64,000 nucleotides of DNA from NCBI GenBank assembly GCA_934394435.1, contig CAKRRN010000001.1:186001-250000 (forward strand). The letters are read 5' to 3'. This document shows positions 7,482 through 16,522 of this stretch, one piece after another. Both the position numbers and the translations under genes were made by a program. The stretch comes from an uncultured Bacteroidaceae bacterium. Its GTDB lineage: Bacteria > Bacteroidota > Bacteroidia > Bacteroidales > Bacteroidaceae. Below the pieces are notes generated by a model. The model was not told the DNA's origin and did not search any database. It saw nothing but the letters and a program-made list of their open reading frames with translations. Each line of letters starts with the position of its first letter. Positions within the stretch are counted from its first letter, which is position 1.

Positions 7482-9692
7482 ATGAAGACATTTCTTTTTT
7501 CTGTCCTTGCGATGGCTTCCATGACAATGGCAGCTCAGGAACTGAAGTTCCGCGAAGCAAAGTTCAAGATGGGCGATGACCCCTCCTTTAGTTCTGTAAC
7601 CCTGGATGACAGCAAGTGGGAGACTCTGAGTGTTTGTAAGACTTGGGATGCTCAGGGTAAACATGTTGATGCAGCCACAGGCTGGTACCGATTTCACGTG
7701 AAACTTACCAAGTCTATGCTCGATGGCTCTGATATGAAGGAGGTTGTACTGTTTGCTCTTGGGGGTGTTGATGATGTGGATGAGACCTATCTTAACGGCC
7801 AGCTGATTGGTAAGACAGGAAGTTTTCCGAAGGACAAGGGTGGCTATCGTAGCCAGTGGAGCAAGCCACGTATGTATAATGTGAAGGTAAACAGCAGTCT
7901 GATTCGCTGGGAGCAGGACAATGTGCTTGCTGTTCGCTGCTATAGTGGCGGTAATCCAGGGGGTATGTTCCAAGGCCCAGTGGTAGTGAAGGTTCCGTCT
8001 CGTGTGGATGGCTTGTCGCTTAATGCCAGCCAGACGGACGCTGAGACCATGCAGATACAATTGGATAGCCGTTACCAGAGCAGTCTCTCGGGAACACTCA
8101 GCCTAAAGCAAATAGATACGGATACTGGTGATGAGATCTCAACTCTGAGCAAGAAGTTCTCTGTGAATGAGAAGAAGCCCGTCAAGTATGCACTAAAGGT
8201 GGATAAGACGAGACGAGTAAAGGTAGTTGCTACTTTTACCGAGAAGAAGAGCGGACGCAGTATCAGTATGGAGCGTGTCAATAAATATATTCTCACACCT
8301 GCGGCTCCTGCTACTCCGCGATTTAATACGACGGACCTTTATGGTGTTCGTCCAGGTTCGCCAGTTATCTTCCGTTTTGGCGTAAGTGGTGAGAAACCCA
8401 TGACGTTCTCTGCAGAAGGAATGCCAGCTGGCTTGTCTGTCAATCCTGACAATGGCGCGTTGAGCGGCAAGATTGATAAGGCAGGAAGCTATACGTTTAC
8501 CGTTAAAGCCCGTAATGCTAAAGGCGAGGCAACGCAGAAGTTTACCATACGTGTCGGCAGCAAGATAGCTCTTACACCCCCTATGGGTTGGAATAGCTGG
8601 AACTGCTGGGGACTAAGCGTCACTCAGGATAAGGTCGTGAGTAGTGCGAAAGCATTGATAGAGAAGGGACTTGCCGATTACGGTTATGCCTACATCAATA
8701 TCGATGATGCTTGGGAGGCTGCCAAGCGTAATGCAGATGGTACGATAGCCGTTAATGAGAAGTTCCCTGATATGAAGGGACTGGGTGACTGGTTGCATGG
8801 CGAAGGTCTGAAGTTTGGTATTTATTCATCACCAGGCGATCTTACTTGCGGAGGCTATCTGGGCAGTATTGACCATGAGCGTCAGGATGCCGAAACCTAT
8901 AACAGTTGGGGAATCGACTATCTGAAGTACGACTGGTGTGGCTATGGTCGTAAGCATGCTAAAGAGAAAGATAATCAGACAGTAGCCAGTTTCGTGCGTC
9001 CTTATCTGCATATGGAGGGTTGCCTTCGTGATCAGCCTCGTGACATCTTCTATAGTCTGTGTCAGTATGGTATGGCTGACGTTTGGAAATGGGGCGAAGC
9101 CGTGGATGCAAACTCCTGGCGTACCACAGGCGATATTACGGACACCTGGGAGAGTATGTATGACATCGGGTTTGTACGCAATGCGCCTCTGCATCCCTAT
9201 GCACAGCCAGGTCATTGGAATGACCCCGACATGCTTATTGTAGGCAAGGTGGGATGGAGCGCGAATCTGCGCGATAGCCGTCTGACTCCAGACGAACAAT
9301 ATACCCATATCTCCCTGTGGACGCTTATGGCCAGCAATATGCTCATCGGATGTGACATTGCTCAGATGGATGATTTCACGCTTGGGCTTTTGTGTAACAA
9401 CGAGGTGAATGCCGTAAACCAAGATATCCTTGGCAAACAGGCTGTACGTGTGGTTGAGGATGGCAAGATACAGATATTCCTGCGTCCGCTCTCCGACGGT
9501 AGTCATGCTTTGGGCATTTTTAATGTGGGCGAAGAGGATTTGAATGTGGAACTTGGACGTTATTTCTCGCAGATTGGAGCACAACGCCTTACTGCTGTGC
9601 GAGATTTGTGGAGACAAAAAGACCTCAGCACCACAGACTTGAAGTACTTTATTCCTGCCCATGGAGTCAAGTACTTGAAGGTTCGTTATTGA
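7482..9692 (+). CDS. GH27 alpha-galactosidase-like enzyme with accessory domains
   Basis: Secreted 736-residue glycosidase. The frame opens at 7410, which lies inside the -7 box; the ATG at 7482 starts a clean signal peptide (MKTFLFSVLAMASMTMAAQ). Order: N-terminal galactose-binding-like beta domain (about 20-180), linker, putative Ig (He_PIG) domain (about 295-360), then a GH27 barrel opening with LTPPMGWNSWN near 364. KYDWCGYG carries the predicted nucleophile D484, and RTTGDI the predicted acid/base D551. A C-terminal beta domain follows. It should release terminal alpha-galactosyl (or alpha-N-acetylgalactosaminyl) residues from plant or host glycans in the periplasm or at the surface; substrate choice cannot be read here. 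No SusC/SusD pair is adjacent. Confidence 0.9.
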   Translation: MKTFLFSVLAMASMTMAAQELKFREAKFKMGDDPSFSSVTLDDSKWETLSVCKTWDAQGKHVDAATGWYRFHVKLTKSMLDGSDMKEVVLFALGGVDDVDETYLNGQLIGKTGSFPKDKGGYRSQWSKPRMYNVKVNSSLIRWEQDNVLAVRCYSGGNPGGMFQGPVVVKVPSRVDGLSLNASQTDAETMQIQLDSRYQSSLSGTLSLKQIDTDTGDEISTLSKKFSVNEKKPVKYALKVDKTRRVKVVATFTEKKSGRSISMERVNKYILTPAAPATPRFNTTDLYGVRPGSPVIFRFGVSGEKPMTFSAEGMPAGLSVNPDNGALSGKIDKAGSYTFTVKARNAKGEATQKFTIRVGSKIALTPPMGWNSWNCWGLSVTQDKVVSSAKALIEKGLADYGYAYINIDDAWEAAKRNADGTIAVNEKFPDMKGLGDWLHGEGLKFGIYSSPGDLTCGGYLGSIDHERQDAETYNSWGIDYLKYDWCGYGRKHAKEKDNQTVASFVRPYLHMEGCLRDQPRDIFYSLCQYGMADVWKWGEAVDANSWRTTGDITDTWESMYDIGFVRNAPLHPYAQPGHWNDPDMLIVGKVGWSANLRDSRLTPDEQYTHISLWTLMASNMLIGCDIAQMDDFTLGLLCNNEVNAVNQDILGKQAVRVVEDGKIQIFLRPLSDGSHALGIFNVGEEDLNVELGRYFSQIGAQRLTAVRDLWRQKDLSTTDLKYFIPAHGVKYLKVRY

Positions 9693-9715
9693 GCATAGCT
9701 GTCTGTTAAGTATAA

Positions 9716-9759
9716 GTCATCATCCCAGACGATTGCCCAAAACCGTTTGGGATGGTGAC
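9716..9759 (+). terminator. Hairpin after the GH27 gene
   Basis: GTCATCATCCCA (9716-9727) pairs with TGGGATGGTGAC (9748-9759), 12 pairs with one G.U. No T-run follows, so this may stabilise or process mRNA rather than end transcription. Confidence 0.5.
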
Positions 9760-9819
9760 TTGGCAGATGACAATTGTATGCGCCGTTAATTCTAACATAA
9801 TACTAACAAAAACTATTTC

Positions 9820-12800
9820 ATGATGAAACGATTTTACTTTTTTGCAGCCATACTAATGGCTACGATTGGGCTGCAGGCTCAGAGGGAGAAGCCTATCCCC
9901 GTGGGAACAAACGAACTGCAGACTAGTGCAGACACCGATGGACAACAGTATTACTTGTATAGCCAGAGTGGCGACTTCTTCTATACGTCAGGTAATAACT
10001 GGGGTACCCAAGCCACTCAGGGAACAACTGGAAGCCCCATCTATTTCCGCCAGTTTCTTGATACTGGCGAGACAGAGTGGGATGGGAAACGCTACATCAT
10101 ACGCAACTTTATCAGTAATGCAAAGGGGTGGAATGATGTGTTCCTTACGGACAACTATCTGGTGAACGATTGCTCTGGACGTGGTAATAATGTATGGTCT
10201 GCCGAGTGGAAGGGAGAAACGGTACGGTTCTATGCAGCAAAGTTCAGCGCGAGCTCTTTTGACGAGGAAACCTATGGGCAGCGTGTTTATATTGGCTATG
10301 TATCAGGTGATGGATCTACCACCCTGCAACCCACAGGTGTCATTCCAGAGGCAGAGCCTGTAGACTGGACTCTGATAAAGAGTGCAGACTACAAGAATTG
10401 GCTGGCAGAAGAACATCTCTACAGCTTGGCAGAAGACTTGAAGGCTGCCCTTGACGAAACGAAAGATATCTATCCTGATATTGACCTCAGCCAGTTAGAA
10501 GCTATCTATAATGATGCCAGTAGCACCGAAGAAGCCCTGACAGGAGCAAAGGCAGAAATCAAGACGGTTATCAAAGCTTATATTGCAACAAAGCAAAATA
10601 TCACAGATCCCATAGACGTGACCTCGCTGGTGGTAAATCCTGATTATGGTAAAAGCAACAGCAATACAGGATGGAGTGGCACGAAGATGACCGTAAGCGA
10701 TGGTTGTGCTGAGTTGTGGAATCTCACTTCCTTTGATGCTTATCAAGATATTGATGGCTTGCCCAATGGCATCTACAAGCTGAATCTGCATGGTCTCTAT
10801 CGTGTGGCTCATCCTACCAATAAGGATTATTATTCGTCAGACGGACGCAACCTTCAGCCAGAGTCACGTGTGGCACGTCTTTATGGCAAGAGTGCGGAGG
10901 TGACTTCAGATGTTCAGATGATGGATATTTTGGAGGGACTGTCTAATACGAAAAAACATGATATTGACTACGAGTTTGCTCCTGGTAAATGGGGACCAAA
11001 CAGACGTGCTGGTTTCACCCTCTATAATGCGGAAGACCTCTATTCTGGCAACACGGTGTATGTACCCGTTATTGATGGTACTTTGCGTATCGGCCTTAAT
11101 GCCCCAAAGATAGTACCCTCAGAAAGCTGGTGTGTGTTCGATGACTGGAGTCTGGCTTATTGTGGTAATAGTATTTCATCTTATGATTTGTGGCGTACGG
11201 ATTTCCTTGATCATTTTTATGTGGAAGAAGGAACTTTAGTTCAAGGCAGTCTGCTCGAACCATTCCGTGAGGCAGAAGAGGCAGTCGGCAATGCTGCTTC
11301 TCCAGAGGAGATACTGGTACAGTATCAGAAGTTGTATGAACTATATCCTCAGGTACATCAGAGTACACTCGCTTATGAGGCATACCAGAAGGCAATGGTT
11401 GCGGTCATGGCTACTCTTGATGCCAAGCCTTTGGCTGCAAGTGAGCCACTCGCTCTGTTGCAGGATTATCTCTATGAGAATCTGGAACCGAATGATGCTT
11501 ATGTTCATGGTACTTACGAGTACATCATCGAGCATTGTCTGCTCAATAATGATGAGCTTCAGACAGAACAGGCATACGTGGATAGCTTGCTCTCGCGTGC
11601 GCGTAAATTGGATGTGAAAGAAGGGACTGATGTTACAGAATTGCTTCAGAATGCGGATTTGAAGACTAAAAACTTTGAGGGGTGGAATCCCACAGCTCCT
11701 ATCACAGGAAACTTCGATTCGGGTATGGGCGAGGAAGCTTTTCCTGTGGCGCAGTCTTTCAATACGAAGTTTGAATTGAGTCAGGAGCTAAGTGATATTC
11801 CTGACGGACTCTATAAGCTGGAACTCAATGGCGTGTATCGTTCAGAAAACGTTGAGAGTACAGATGAATCACCTGTGGTGCTCTACATCAATGATTTTGA
11901 GTCGCCTGTAAAGAATATAAATGATGATGCGCAACCCGTGGAGACGGCTGTAGATAGCGTAAATTGCTTCATTACAAATGCAGGAACTTGGCCTTACGAC
12001 AACTTGACAAATAATGGTTATGTACCTAATAGCGTATACGGTTGTTCGTTTGCCTTTATGTCTGGACGCTATAAGCAGACAGTCTTTGGCCTGGTTACAG
12101 GAGGCAAGATGACAATCGGACTGAGGGATCCTCGCGAAACAGCTAAAGCACGTGGATGGACGGTGTTTGCTAACTTTAAGTTGACTTACATGGCAAGGAA
12201 TATTGATGCGATGAATGATGTGCTGGAGAGTCTGAAGGCACGTGTGGATGCTATGAATGCCAAAAAGCAGTATTGCTCAAAGGAGGCACGTGACAATGCT
12301 GTACAGATAATAGAGAAGGGATTGGAAACAACGGATGTGAACGAAAAGTACGAAGTGCTCCAACAGGCTAACGAATACATGAAGGTGTTGGCCAATAGTG
12401 TGTCTGTTTATACAGAACTCAGCACAGCATTGGATTATGTGAATGATGCCTATTGGACAGAGGCACAAAAGGCAGGTATATATTTGCCAGATGCACCCAG
12501 TCAGACCCCCGAGTATTACACTCCCGAATATAAGGCTGCTGATGACTTCGCCGTGAATACGTATGATGTGGTTTCTAGTAACATCCAGAATGGAATCTAT
12601 ACCAACGAAGAAGCTCAAGCTTTGATTGAACAACTTCGTCTGACTCCTATCGTAGATGTTGTTTATGTGGTAGGTGACCTAAAGGACGCTTCTGTATGGA
12701 ACCAGAATAGTGGACTCTATCCGTTGAGAAGACAAGCAGATGGTACCTATCAAGGAACATTTACAGGTATCGCGCGCAATACGGATGGCGGTTATGGTAA

Positions 12801-14388
12801 CCGTGATATGGTATTCTTTACATATCAAGGCGTTATGCTTGATTGTGCCAATGAACATCCACGTTGGGTTTCTCCTAAACGTAATGTCGTGGAGCTCCGT
12901 AGCGTTGCCGCTGCAAGCCAATATATGGCTGTGTATGGTGGTACTTGGAAAGTGACCATCAATGCTGAACGTACTCAAGCAACCTTCGAGCCAGAAGGCG
13001 AAACCCTGCGCCCCGACTATTGCTATCTTACAGGTGCATTTAAGGATGATAGTTGGAAAACAAACAAGAAACATCCTCTCGTACACATTGGAGGTGGTAA
13101 GTATTATGGCGAATTTGAAATAGAGGCTGGTGGCGAAAATGATATTGCACTTTTCGCAGGCGGATGGTCAATGAATAATGCTAACTGGACAGAGGGACGC
13201 ATAGGTGTGTCTTCTGAGGCTGATACAATCAGTACGGAGGATTATGGCCAAGTCATTACTGGATGTGACCGCTTTTATGGTCAACCCAGATGGATATTGG
13301 AGCCTGGACGTTTTAGTATCCTGTTTGACTCTGAGCGTATGACTGTAACCTTTAATAAGTTGGAGGAAAATACGGAAGACGGTACATCAGATAATCCATT
13401 CCGAGTACAGAGTCTTTATGACTTGGTGGCACTTCGTCAGCATCTGCAACCCGGAGTCATGGGCCATGTGGTGTTGGAAAATGATATTGACATGAGTACT
13501 ATCAAAACATGGGTACCTCTCAATACAGGAGATGACAAACAAGGCGACAAGGCTTTCATGAATTGGGTAGACTTTGATGGCAAAAATCATGTCATATATG
13601 GTTTTACCAGTACGGAGGGTAGCTATAGTAGCCTCTTTGGCGTACTTTGCGGTGCAGTACGCAATGTAGGCTTCTCTGCTGTTGATGTAACCTGTACTGC
13701 TACGGGAAGTGGCGTACTTGGTGGGTATGTCGGTCACGGCAACTACAAGGTTGATGGTGTCCTGCAACCAACAACGGTTGAAAATGTGTGGGTAGATGGC
13801 AAACTTCATGTGGCTTCTGGTTACTGTGGCGGTCTCTTTGGTAATGTGGGTGGTCCCACTACCATTAAGAATAGTTATGCTAACCTTGCTATTACCGTGG
13901 ATAATGAAAATACTACAACTGGCGGTATCGTCGGACGAGTAAGTTCTGATTTTACTATGGAGAATGTGTATGCGGCAGGTTCTATTACAGGAACTGCTGT
14001 TACAGCTGGTGTGATAGGCAATGTCAATAGCAAATACGAGGGTAATAGCGTATATCGCAACGTATGTGTATGGAATAATGCAGAGCAGATGTTTGGTGGA
14101 GGTAAGGAAGGAGATACCATGGAAGGTATTCTTTATTATGATGGGACCAACTTCTCTGACTTGCAGAAGTCTGTCGTGGCATGGGATCCCCAGGTGTGGT
14201 CATGTACTATGGAAGAGGGCGCATATCCTGTGCTTAAGAATGTTATTGGTACAGGTATCAGCAGCGTGAATACCAATGTGAATAAAATTTCTGCCAATGG
14301 TACTATCTTTAACCTTAATGGCCAGCGTGTGGAGAAGATGCAGAAGGGTATCTATATACAAAACGGTCGTAAGGTATTGGTTAAGTAA
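9820..14388 (+). CDS. Giant modular secreted protein with GLUG-like repeats and CTD-like tail
   Basis: 1522 residues, signal peptide MMKRFYFFAAILMATIGLQAQ. No catalytic domain recognised. Visible modules: an N-terminal beta domain; two copies of a carbohydrate-binding-like beta unit beginning DVTSLVVNPDYG (about 265) and DVTELLQNADLK (about 602), each with DGLYKLELNGVYR-type strands; a helical module with HGTYEYII (Y561 region) like the three in the 1643-residue protein at 35835; later beta domains (about 950-1180); a GLUG-like beta-helix (about 1190-1440, with GGLFGN, GGIVGR, NVYAAGSITG); and a tail ending GQRV...KGIYIQNGRKVLVK that resembles a type A T9SS sorting domain. Probably a surface-bound glycan-binding or scaffold protein. 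It follows the GH27 gene by 127 bp, so the two may act together. Confidence 0.8.
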   Translation: MMKRFYFFAAILMATIGLQAQREKPIPVGTNELQTSADTDGQQYYLYSQSGDFFYTSGNNWGTQATQGTTGSPIYFRQFLDTGETEWDGKRYIIRNFISNAKGWNDVFLTDNYLVNDCSGRGNNVWSAEWKGETVRFYAAKFSASSFDEETYGQRVYIGYVSGDGSTTLQPTGVIPEAEPVDWTLIKSADYKNWLAEEHLYSLAEDLKAALDETKDIYPDIDLSQLEAIYNDASSTEEALTGAKAEIKTVIKAYIATKQNITDPIDVTSLVVNPDYGKSNSNTGWSGTKMTVSDGCAELWNLTSFDAYQDIDGLPNGIYKLNLHGLYRVAHPTNKDYYSSDGRNLQPESRVARLYGKSAEVTSDVQMMDILEGLSNTKKHDIDYEFAPGKWGPNRRAGFTLYNAEDLYSGNTVYVPVIDGTLRIGLNAPKIVPSESWCVFDDWSLAYCGNSISSYDLWRTDFLDHFYVEEGTLVQGSLLEPFREAEEAVGNAASPEEILVQYQKLYELYPQVHQSTLAYEAYQKAMVAVMATLDAKPLAASEPLALLQDYLYENLEPNDAYVHGTYEYIIEHCLLNNDELQTEQAYVDSLLSRARKLDVKEGTDVTELLQNADLKTKNFEGWNPTAPITGNFDSGMGEEAFPVAQSFNTKFELSQELSDIPDGLYKLELNGVYRSENVESTDESPVVLYINDFESPVKNINDDAQPVETAVDSVNCFITNAGTWPYDNLTNNGYVPNSVYGCSFAFMSGRYKQTVFGLVTGGKMTIGLRDPRETAKARGWTVFANFKLTYMARNIDAMNDVLESLKARVDAMNAKKQYCSKEARDNAVQIIEKGLETTDVNEKYEVLQQANEYMKVLANSVSVYTELSTALDYVNDAYWTEAQKAGIYLPDAPSQTPEYYTPEYKAADDFAVNTYDVVSSNIQNGIYTNEEAQALIEQLRLTPIVDVVYVVGDLKDASVWNQNSGLYPLRRQADGTYQGTFTGIARNTDGGYGNRDMVFFTYQGVMLDCANEHPRWVSPKRNVVELRSVAAASQYMAVYGGTWKVTINAERTQATFEPEGETLRPDYCYLTGAFKDDSWKTNKKHPLVHIGGGKYYGEFEIEAGGENDIALFAGGWSMNNANWTEGRIGVSSEADTISTEDYGQVITGCDRFYGQPRWILEPGRFSILFDSERMTVTFNKLEENTEDGTSDNPFRVQSLYDLVALRQHLQPGVMGHVVLENDIDMSTIKTWVPLNTGDDKQGDKAFMNWVDFDGKNHVIYGFTSTEGSYSSLFGVLCGAVRNVGFSAVDVTCTATGSGVLGGYVGHGNYKVDGVLQPTTVENVWVDGKLHVASGYCGGLFGNVGGPTTIKNSYANLAITVDNENTTTGGIVGRVSSDFTMENVYAAGSITGTAVTAGVIGNVNSKYEGNSVYRNVCVWNNAEQMFGGGKEGDTMEGILYYDGTNFSDLQKSVVAWDPQVWSCTMEEGAYPVLKNVIGTGISSVNTNVNKISANGTIFNLNGQRVEKMQKGIYIQNGRKVLVK

Positions 14389-14440
14389 AAGGAGCAGATG
14401 GAAGTTTTTAGGGACATTCGTTTGCTAATATGAGAAATGA

Positions 14441-14479
14441 GAGGCGCATATTCCAAATAATGAGAATATGTGCCTCTTT
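14441..14479 (+). terminator. Terminator of the giant secreted protein gene
   Basis: GAGGCGCATATTC (14441-14453) pairs with GAATATGTGCCTC (14464-14476) with one G.U; the stem is followed by TTTG. Confidence 0.75.
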
Positions 14480-14555
14480 GCTATTTGTTTTTGCGAATTA
14501 TACTTGACAAAATGATAAAAAACAGTTAAAATAATGCGATTTTTTAGAATATCTC

Positions 14556-14585
14556 TTGTCAGAAAGAAAGTATCTGCTAATTTTG
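14556..14585 (+). promoter_or_regulatory. Consensus promoter of gdhA
   Basis: TTG at 14556-14558, a 19-bp spacer, then TAATTTTG at 14578-14585 match the Bacteroidetes -33/-7 arrangement. A transcript start near 14592 gives a leader of about 33 nt before the gdhA ATG. Confidence 0.75.
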
Positions 14586-14624
14586 TATAGAGAATAAAAA
14601 TGAACAAGACTAACATATAACACT

Positions 14625-15959
14625 ATGAAGACTGAACTTATATTACAACAATTAGAAGCCAAACATTCAGGTGAAGCCGAGTATCTTCAGGCGGTAAAGG
14701 AAGTATTGCTCTCCATCGAGCATATTTATAATCAGCATCCAGAGTTTGAGCGGGTGAAACTGATTGAGCGTTTGGTTGAACCAGACCGTATTATCACCTT
14801 CCGTGTTCCTTGGGTTGATGACCATGGAGAAGTACATGTCAATCTGGGTTATCGAGTGCAGTTCTGCAATGCAATTGGTCCGTACAAGGGCGGTATACGC
14901 TTCCATCCCTCTGTCAATCTTAGCATTTTGAAATTCTTAGGTTTTGAGCAGACCTTCAAGAATGCACTCACTACGTTGCCAATGGGCGGAGGTAAGGGTG
15001 GCTCTGATTTTGGACCACGAGGACGAAGTGAGGCTGAGATTATGCGTTTTTGCCAATCCTTTATGCTTGAACTATGGCACAATCTTGGTCCTGATCAAGA
15101 TGTCCCTGCTGGTGATATAGGAGTGGGTGGTCGTGAGGTTGGCTATATGTTTGGAATGTATAAAAAGCTATCGCACGAACATACAGGAACGTTTACAGGT
15201 AAGGGACTTGAATTTGGTGGCTCCCTCTTGCGTCCTGAAGCCACTGGTTATGGCGCGCTTTATTTCGTGAGACAGATGTTACAGGACTTAGGACAAGATA
15301 TCAAAGGACGTACGGTAGCTGTCTCTGGATTTGGCAATGTGGCATGGGGGGCTGTGAAAAAGGCTAATGAGATGGGAGCCAAGGTGGTTACTCTAAGTGG
15401 TCCTGATGGTTACATCTATGATCCCAAAGGAGTGAGCGGAGAAAAAATAGACTATATGTTAGAGTTGCGTCTTAGTGGTGAGGATATAGTGGCTCCCTAT
15501 GCAGAGCGTTATCCCGAGGCGACTTTCTTCTCAGGACGTAAACCTTGGGAGCATCCTGTGGATATAGCCTTGCCTTGTGCCACTCAAAATGAACTTACGC
15601 TGGCTGATGCCGAGACTCTGCATGCCAATGGTGTGAGTCTTGTTGCTGAGGTGAGCAATATGGGTTGCACTGCTCAGGCGGTGGATTATTTCGTGGAAAA
15701 CCATATTCCTTTTGCTCCAGGCAAAGCTGTTAATTCAGGCGGCGTGGCTACAAGTGGGTTGGAGATGACGCAGAATGCTATGCACATCTCATGGTCAGCC
15801 TCAGAAGTAGACAATCGCTTGCAACAGATTATGCATGCCGTGCATGACCAATGTCTGCGTTATGGTCGCGAGGATGGGTATACTAACTATGTGCGTGGCG
15901 CCAATGTGGCTGGATTTATGAAGGTGGCTCGTGCTATGATGGCACAAGGCATTGTGTAG
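14625..15959 (+). CDS. gdhA: Glutamate dehydrogenase (hexameric, probably NADP-specific)
   Basis: 444 residues, the standard length of small hexameric GDH. It interconverts 2-oxoglutarate plus ammonia with glutamate and is a main ammonia-assimilation enzyme in Bacteroidales. The substrate region shows GPYKGGIRFHPSV (about 85-97) and PMGGGKGGSDFGP (119-131) with catalytic K124; VPAGDIGVGGREVGYM follows. The Rossmann fingerprint SGFGNVAWGAV and the C-terminal NSGGVATSG motif are intact. NADP preference is assumed from the subfamily, not proven. It has its own consensus promoter and a hairpin downstream, so it is likely monocistronic. Confidence 0.96.
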   Translation: MKTELILQQLEAKHSGEAEYLQAVKEVLLSIEHIYNQHPEFERVKLIERLVEPDRIITFRVPWVDDHGEVHVNLGYRVQFCNAIGPYKGGIRFHPSVNLSILKFLGFEQTFKNALTTLPMGGGKGGSDFGPRGRSEAEIMRFCQSFMLELWHNLGPDQDVPAGDIGVGGREVGYMFGMYKKLSHEHTGTFTGKGLEFGGSLLRPEATGYGALYFVRQMLQDLGQDIKGRTVAVSGFGNVAWGAVKKANEMGAKVVTLSGPDGYIYDPKGVSGEKIDYMLELRLSGEDIVAPYAERYPEATFFSGRKPWEHPVDIALPCATQNELTLADAETLHANGVSLVAEVSNMGCTAQAVDYFVENHIPFAPGKAVNSGGVATSGLEMTQNAMHISWSASEVDNRLQQIMHAVHDQCLRYGREDGYTNYVRGANVAGFMKVARAMMAQGIV

Positions 15960-15984
15960 GAAGTGAAGAAATGGTGAGATACAT

Positions 15985-16021
15985 CATCCAGAGGGTGAGA
16001 AAACAGCTTGCCCTCTGGATG
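15985..16021 (+). terminator. Hairpin after gdhA
   Basis: CATCCAGAGGG (15985-15995) is exactly complementary to CCCTCTGGATG (16011-16021). No T-run follows; a weak or Rho-assisted terminator, or an mRNA-stabilising stem. Confidence 0.6.
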
Positions 16022-16036
16022 TGCATTTGAATAAAA

Positions 16037-16378
16037 GTGGTCGGGAAAATGAAAAAGGTTTTTTGGAGGTTGATGGCTCTACTTGTTATCGTGAATTCCT
16101 GGAGAAACAATGTATGGAAGGATGAAGTGTGGTTCCAGTGTACGTGGCTGTTGGCATCCGTTGTAGCTGTGTTTCAAGGGGCGCGCATGCTGTTGGGAAT
16201 CTATAAGGATAGGCAGATTGTTAGAGATAGGATGATAGGGGACAAAGCCTTCTTTTGGCTTAAAGCAATAGGCTGCTTTTGTTGGGAGCTCTTGCTGGTA
16301 ATCCTGGCTTTGATGTTATGGTGCAGCGCCATCCGCAGTCTTTTGGCTGGTCGCTCACTTGATATTTATGGGTTTTGA
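16037..16378 (+). CDS. Small hypothetical membrane protein
   Basis: 113 residues with no family I recognise. Two or three hydrophobic helices (about 8-20, 35-55 and 72-98) are separated by a basic loop (YKDRQIVRDRM), so it is probably an integral inner-membrane protein. The start could be the ATG at 16037 or the one at 16049 (MKKVFWR), which is preceded by an A-rich stretch. It lies between the gdhA hairpin and typA in the same direction, with no clear promoter of its own. Codon usage resembles the neighbours, but a chance frame cannot be excluded. Confidence 0.5.
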   Translation: MVGKMKKVFWRLMALLVIVNSWRNNVWKDEVWFQCTWLLASVVAVFQGARMLLGIYKDRQIVRDRMIGDKAFFWLKAIGCFCWELLLVILALMLWCSAIRSLLAGRSLDIYGF

Positions 16379-16489
16379 TAGATAAATATTGGCATGTTTT
16401 TCTTTCTGAAGGAGTGTGGTAGATAGTCAAATGAAGACGTATCTTCCAAATAACGAGTTCCGATGCAATAGCTCTTGGATAAATTGTTG

Positions 16490-16497
16490 TACCTTTG
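16490..16497 (+). promoter_or_regulatory. Promoter -7 box for typA
   Basis: TACCTTTG followed by CG, 26 bp before the ATG at 16523. It implies a very short leader and argues against the in-frame start at 16475, which lies upstream of it. Confidence 0.65.
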
Positions 16498-16522
16498 CGC
16501 ACAAGTTAAAAGAGAGATTTAT

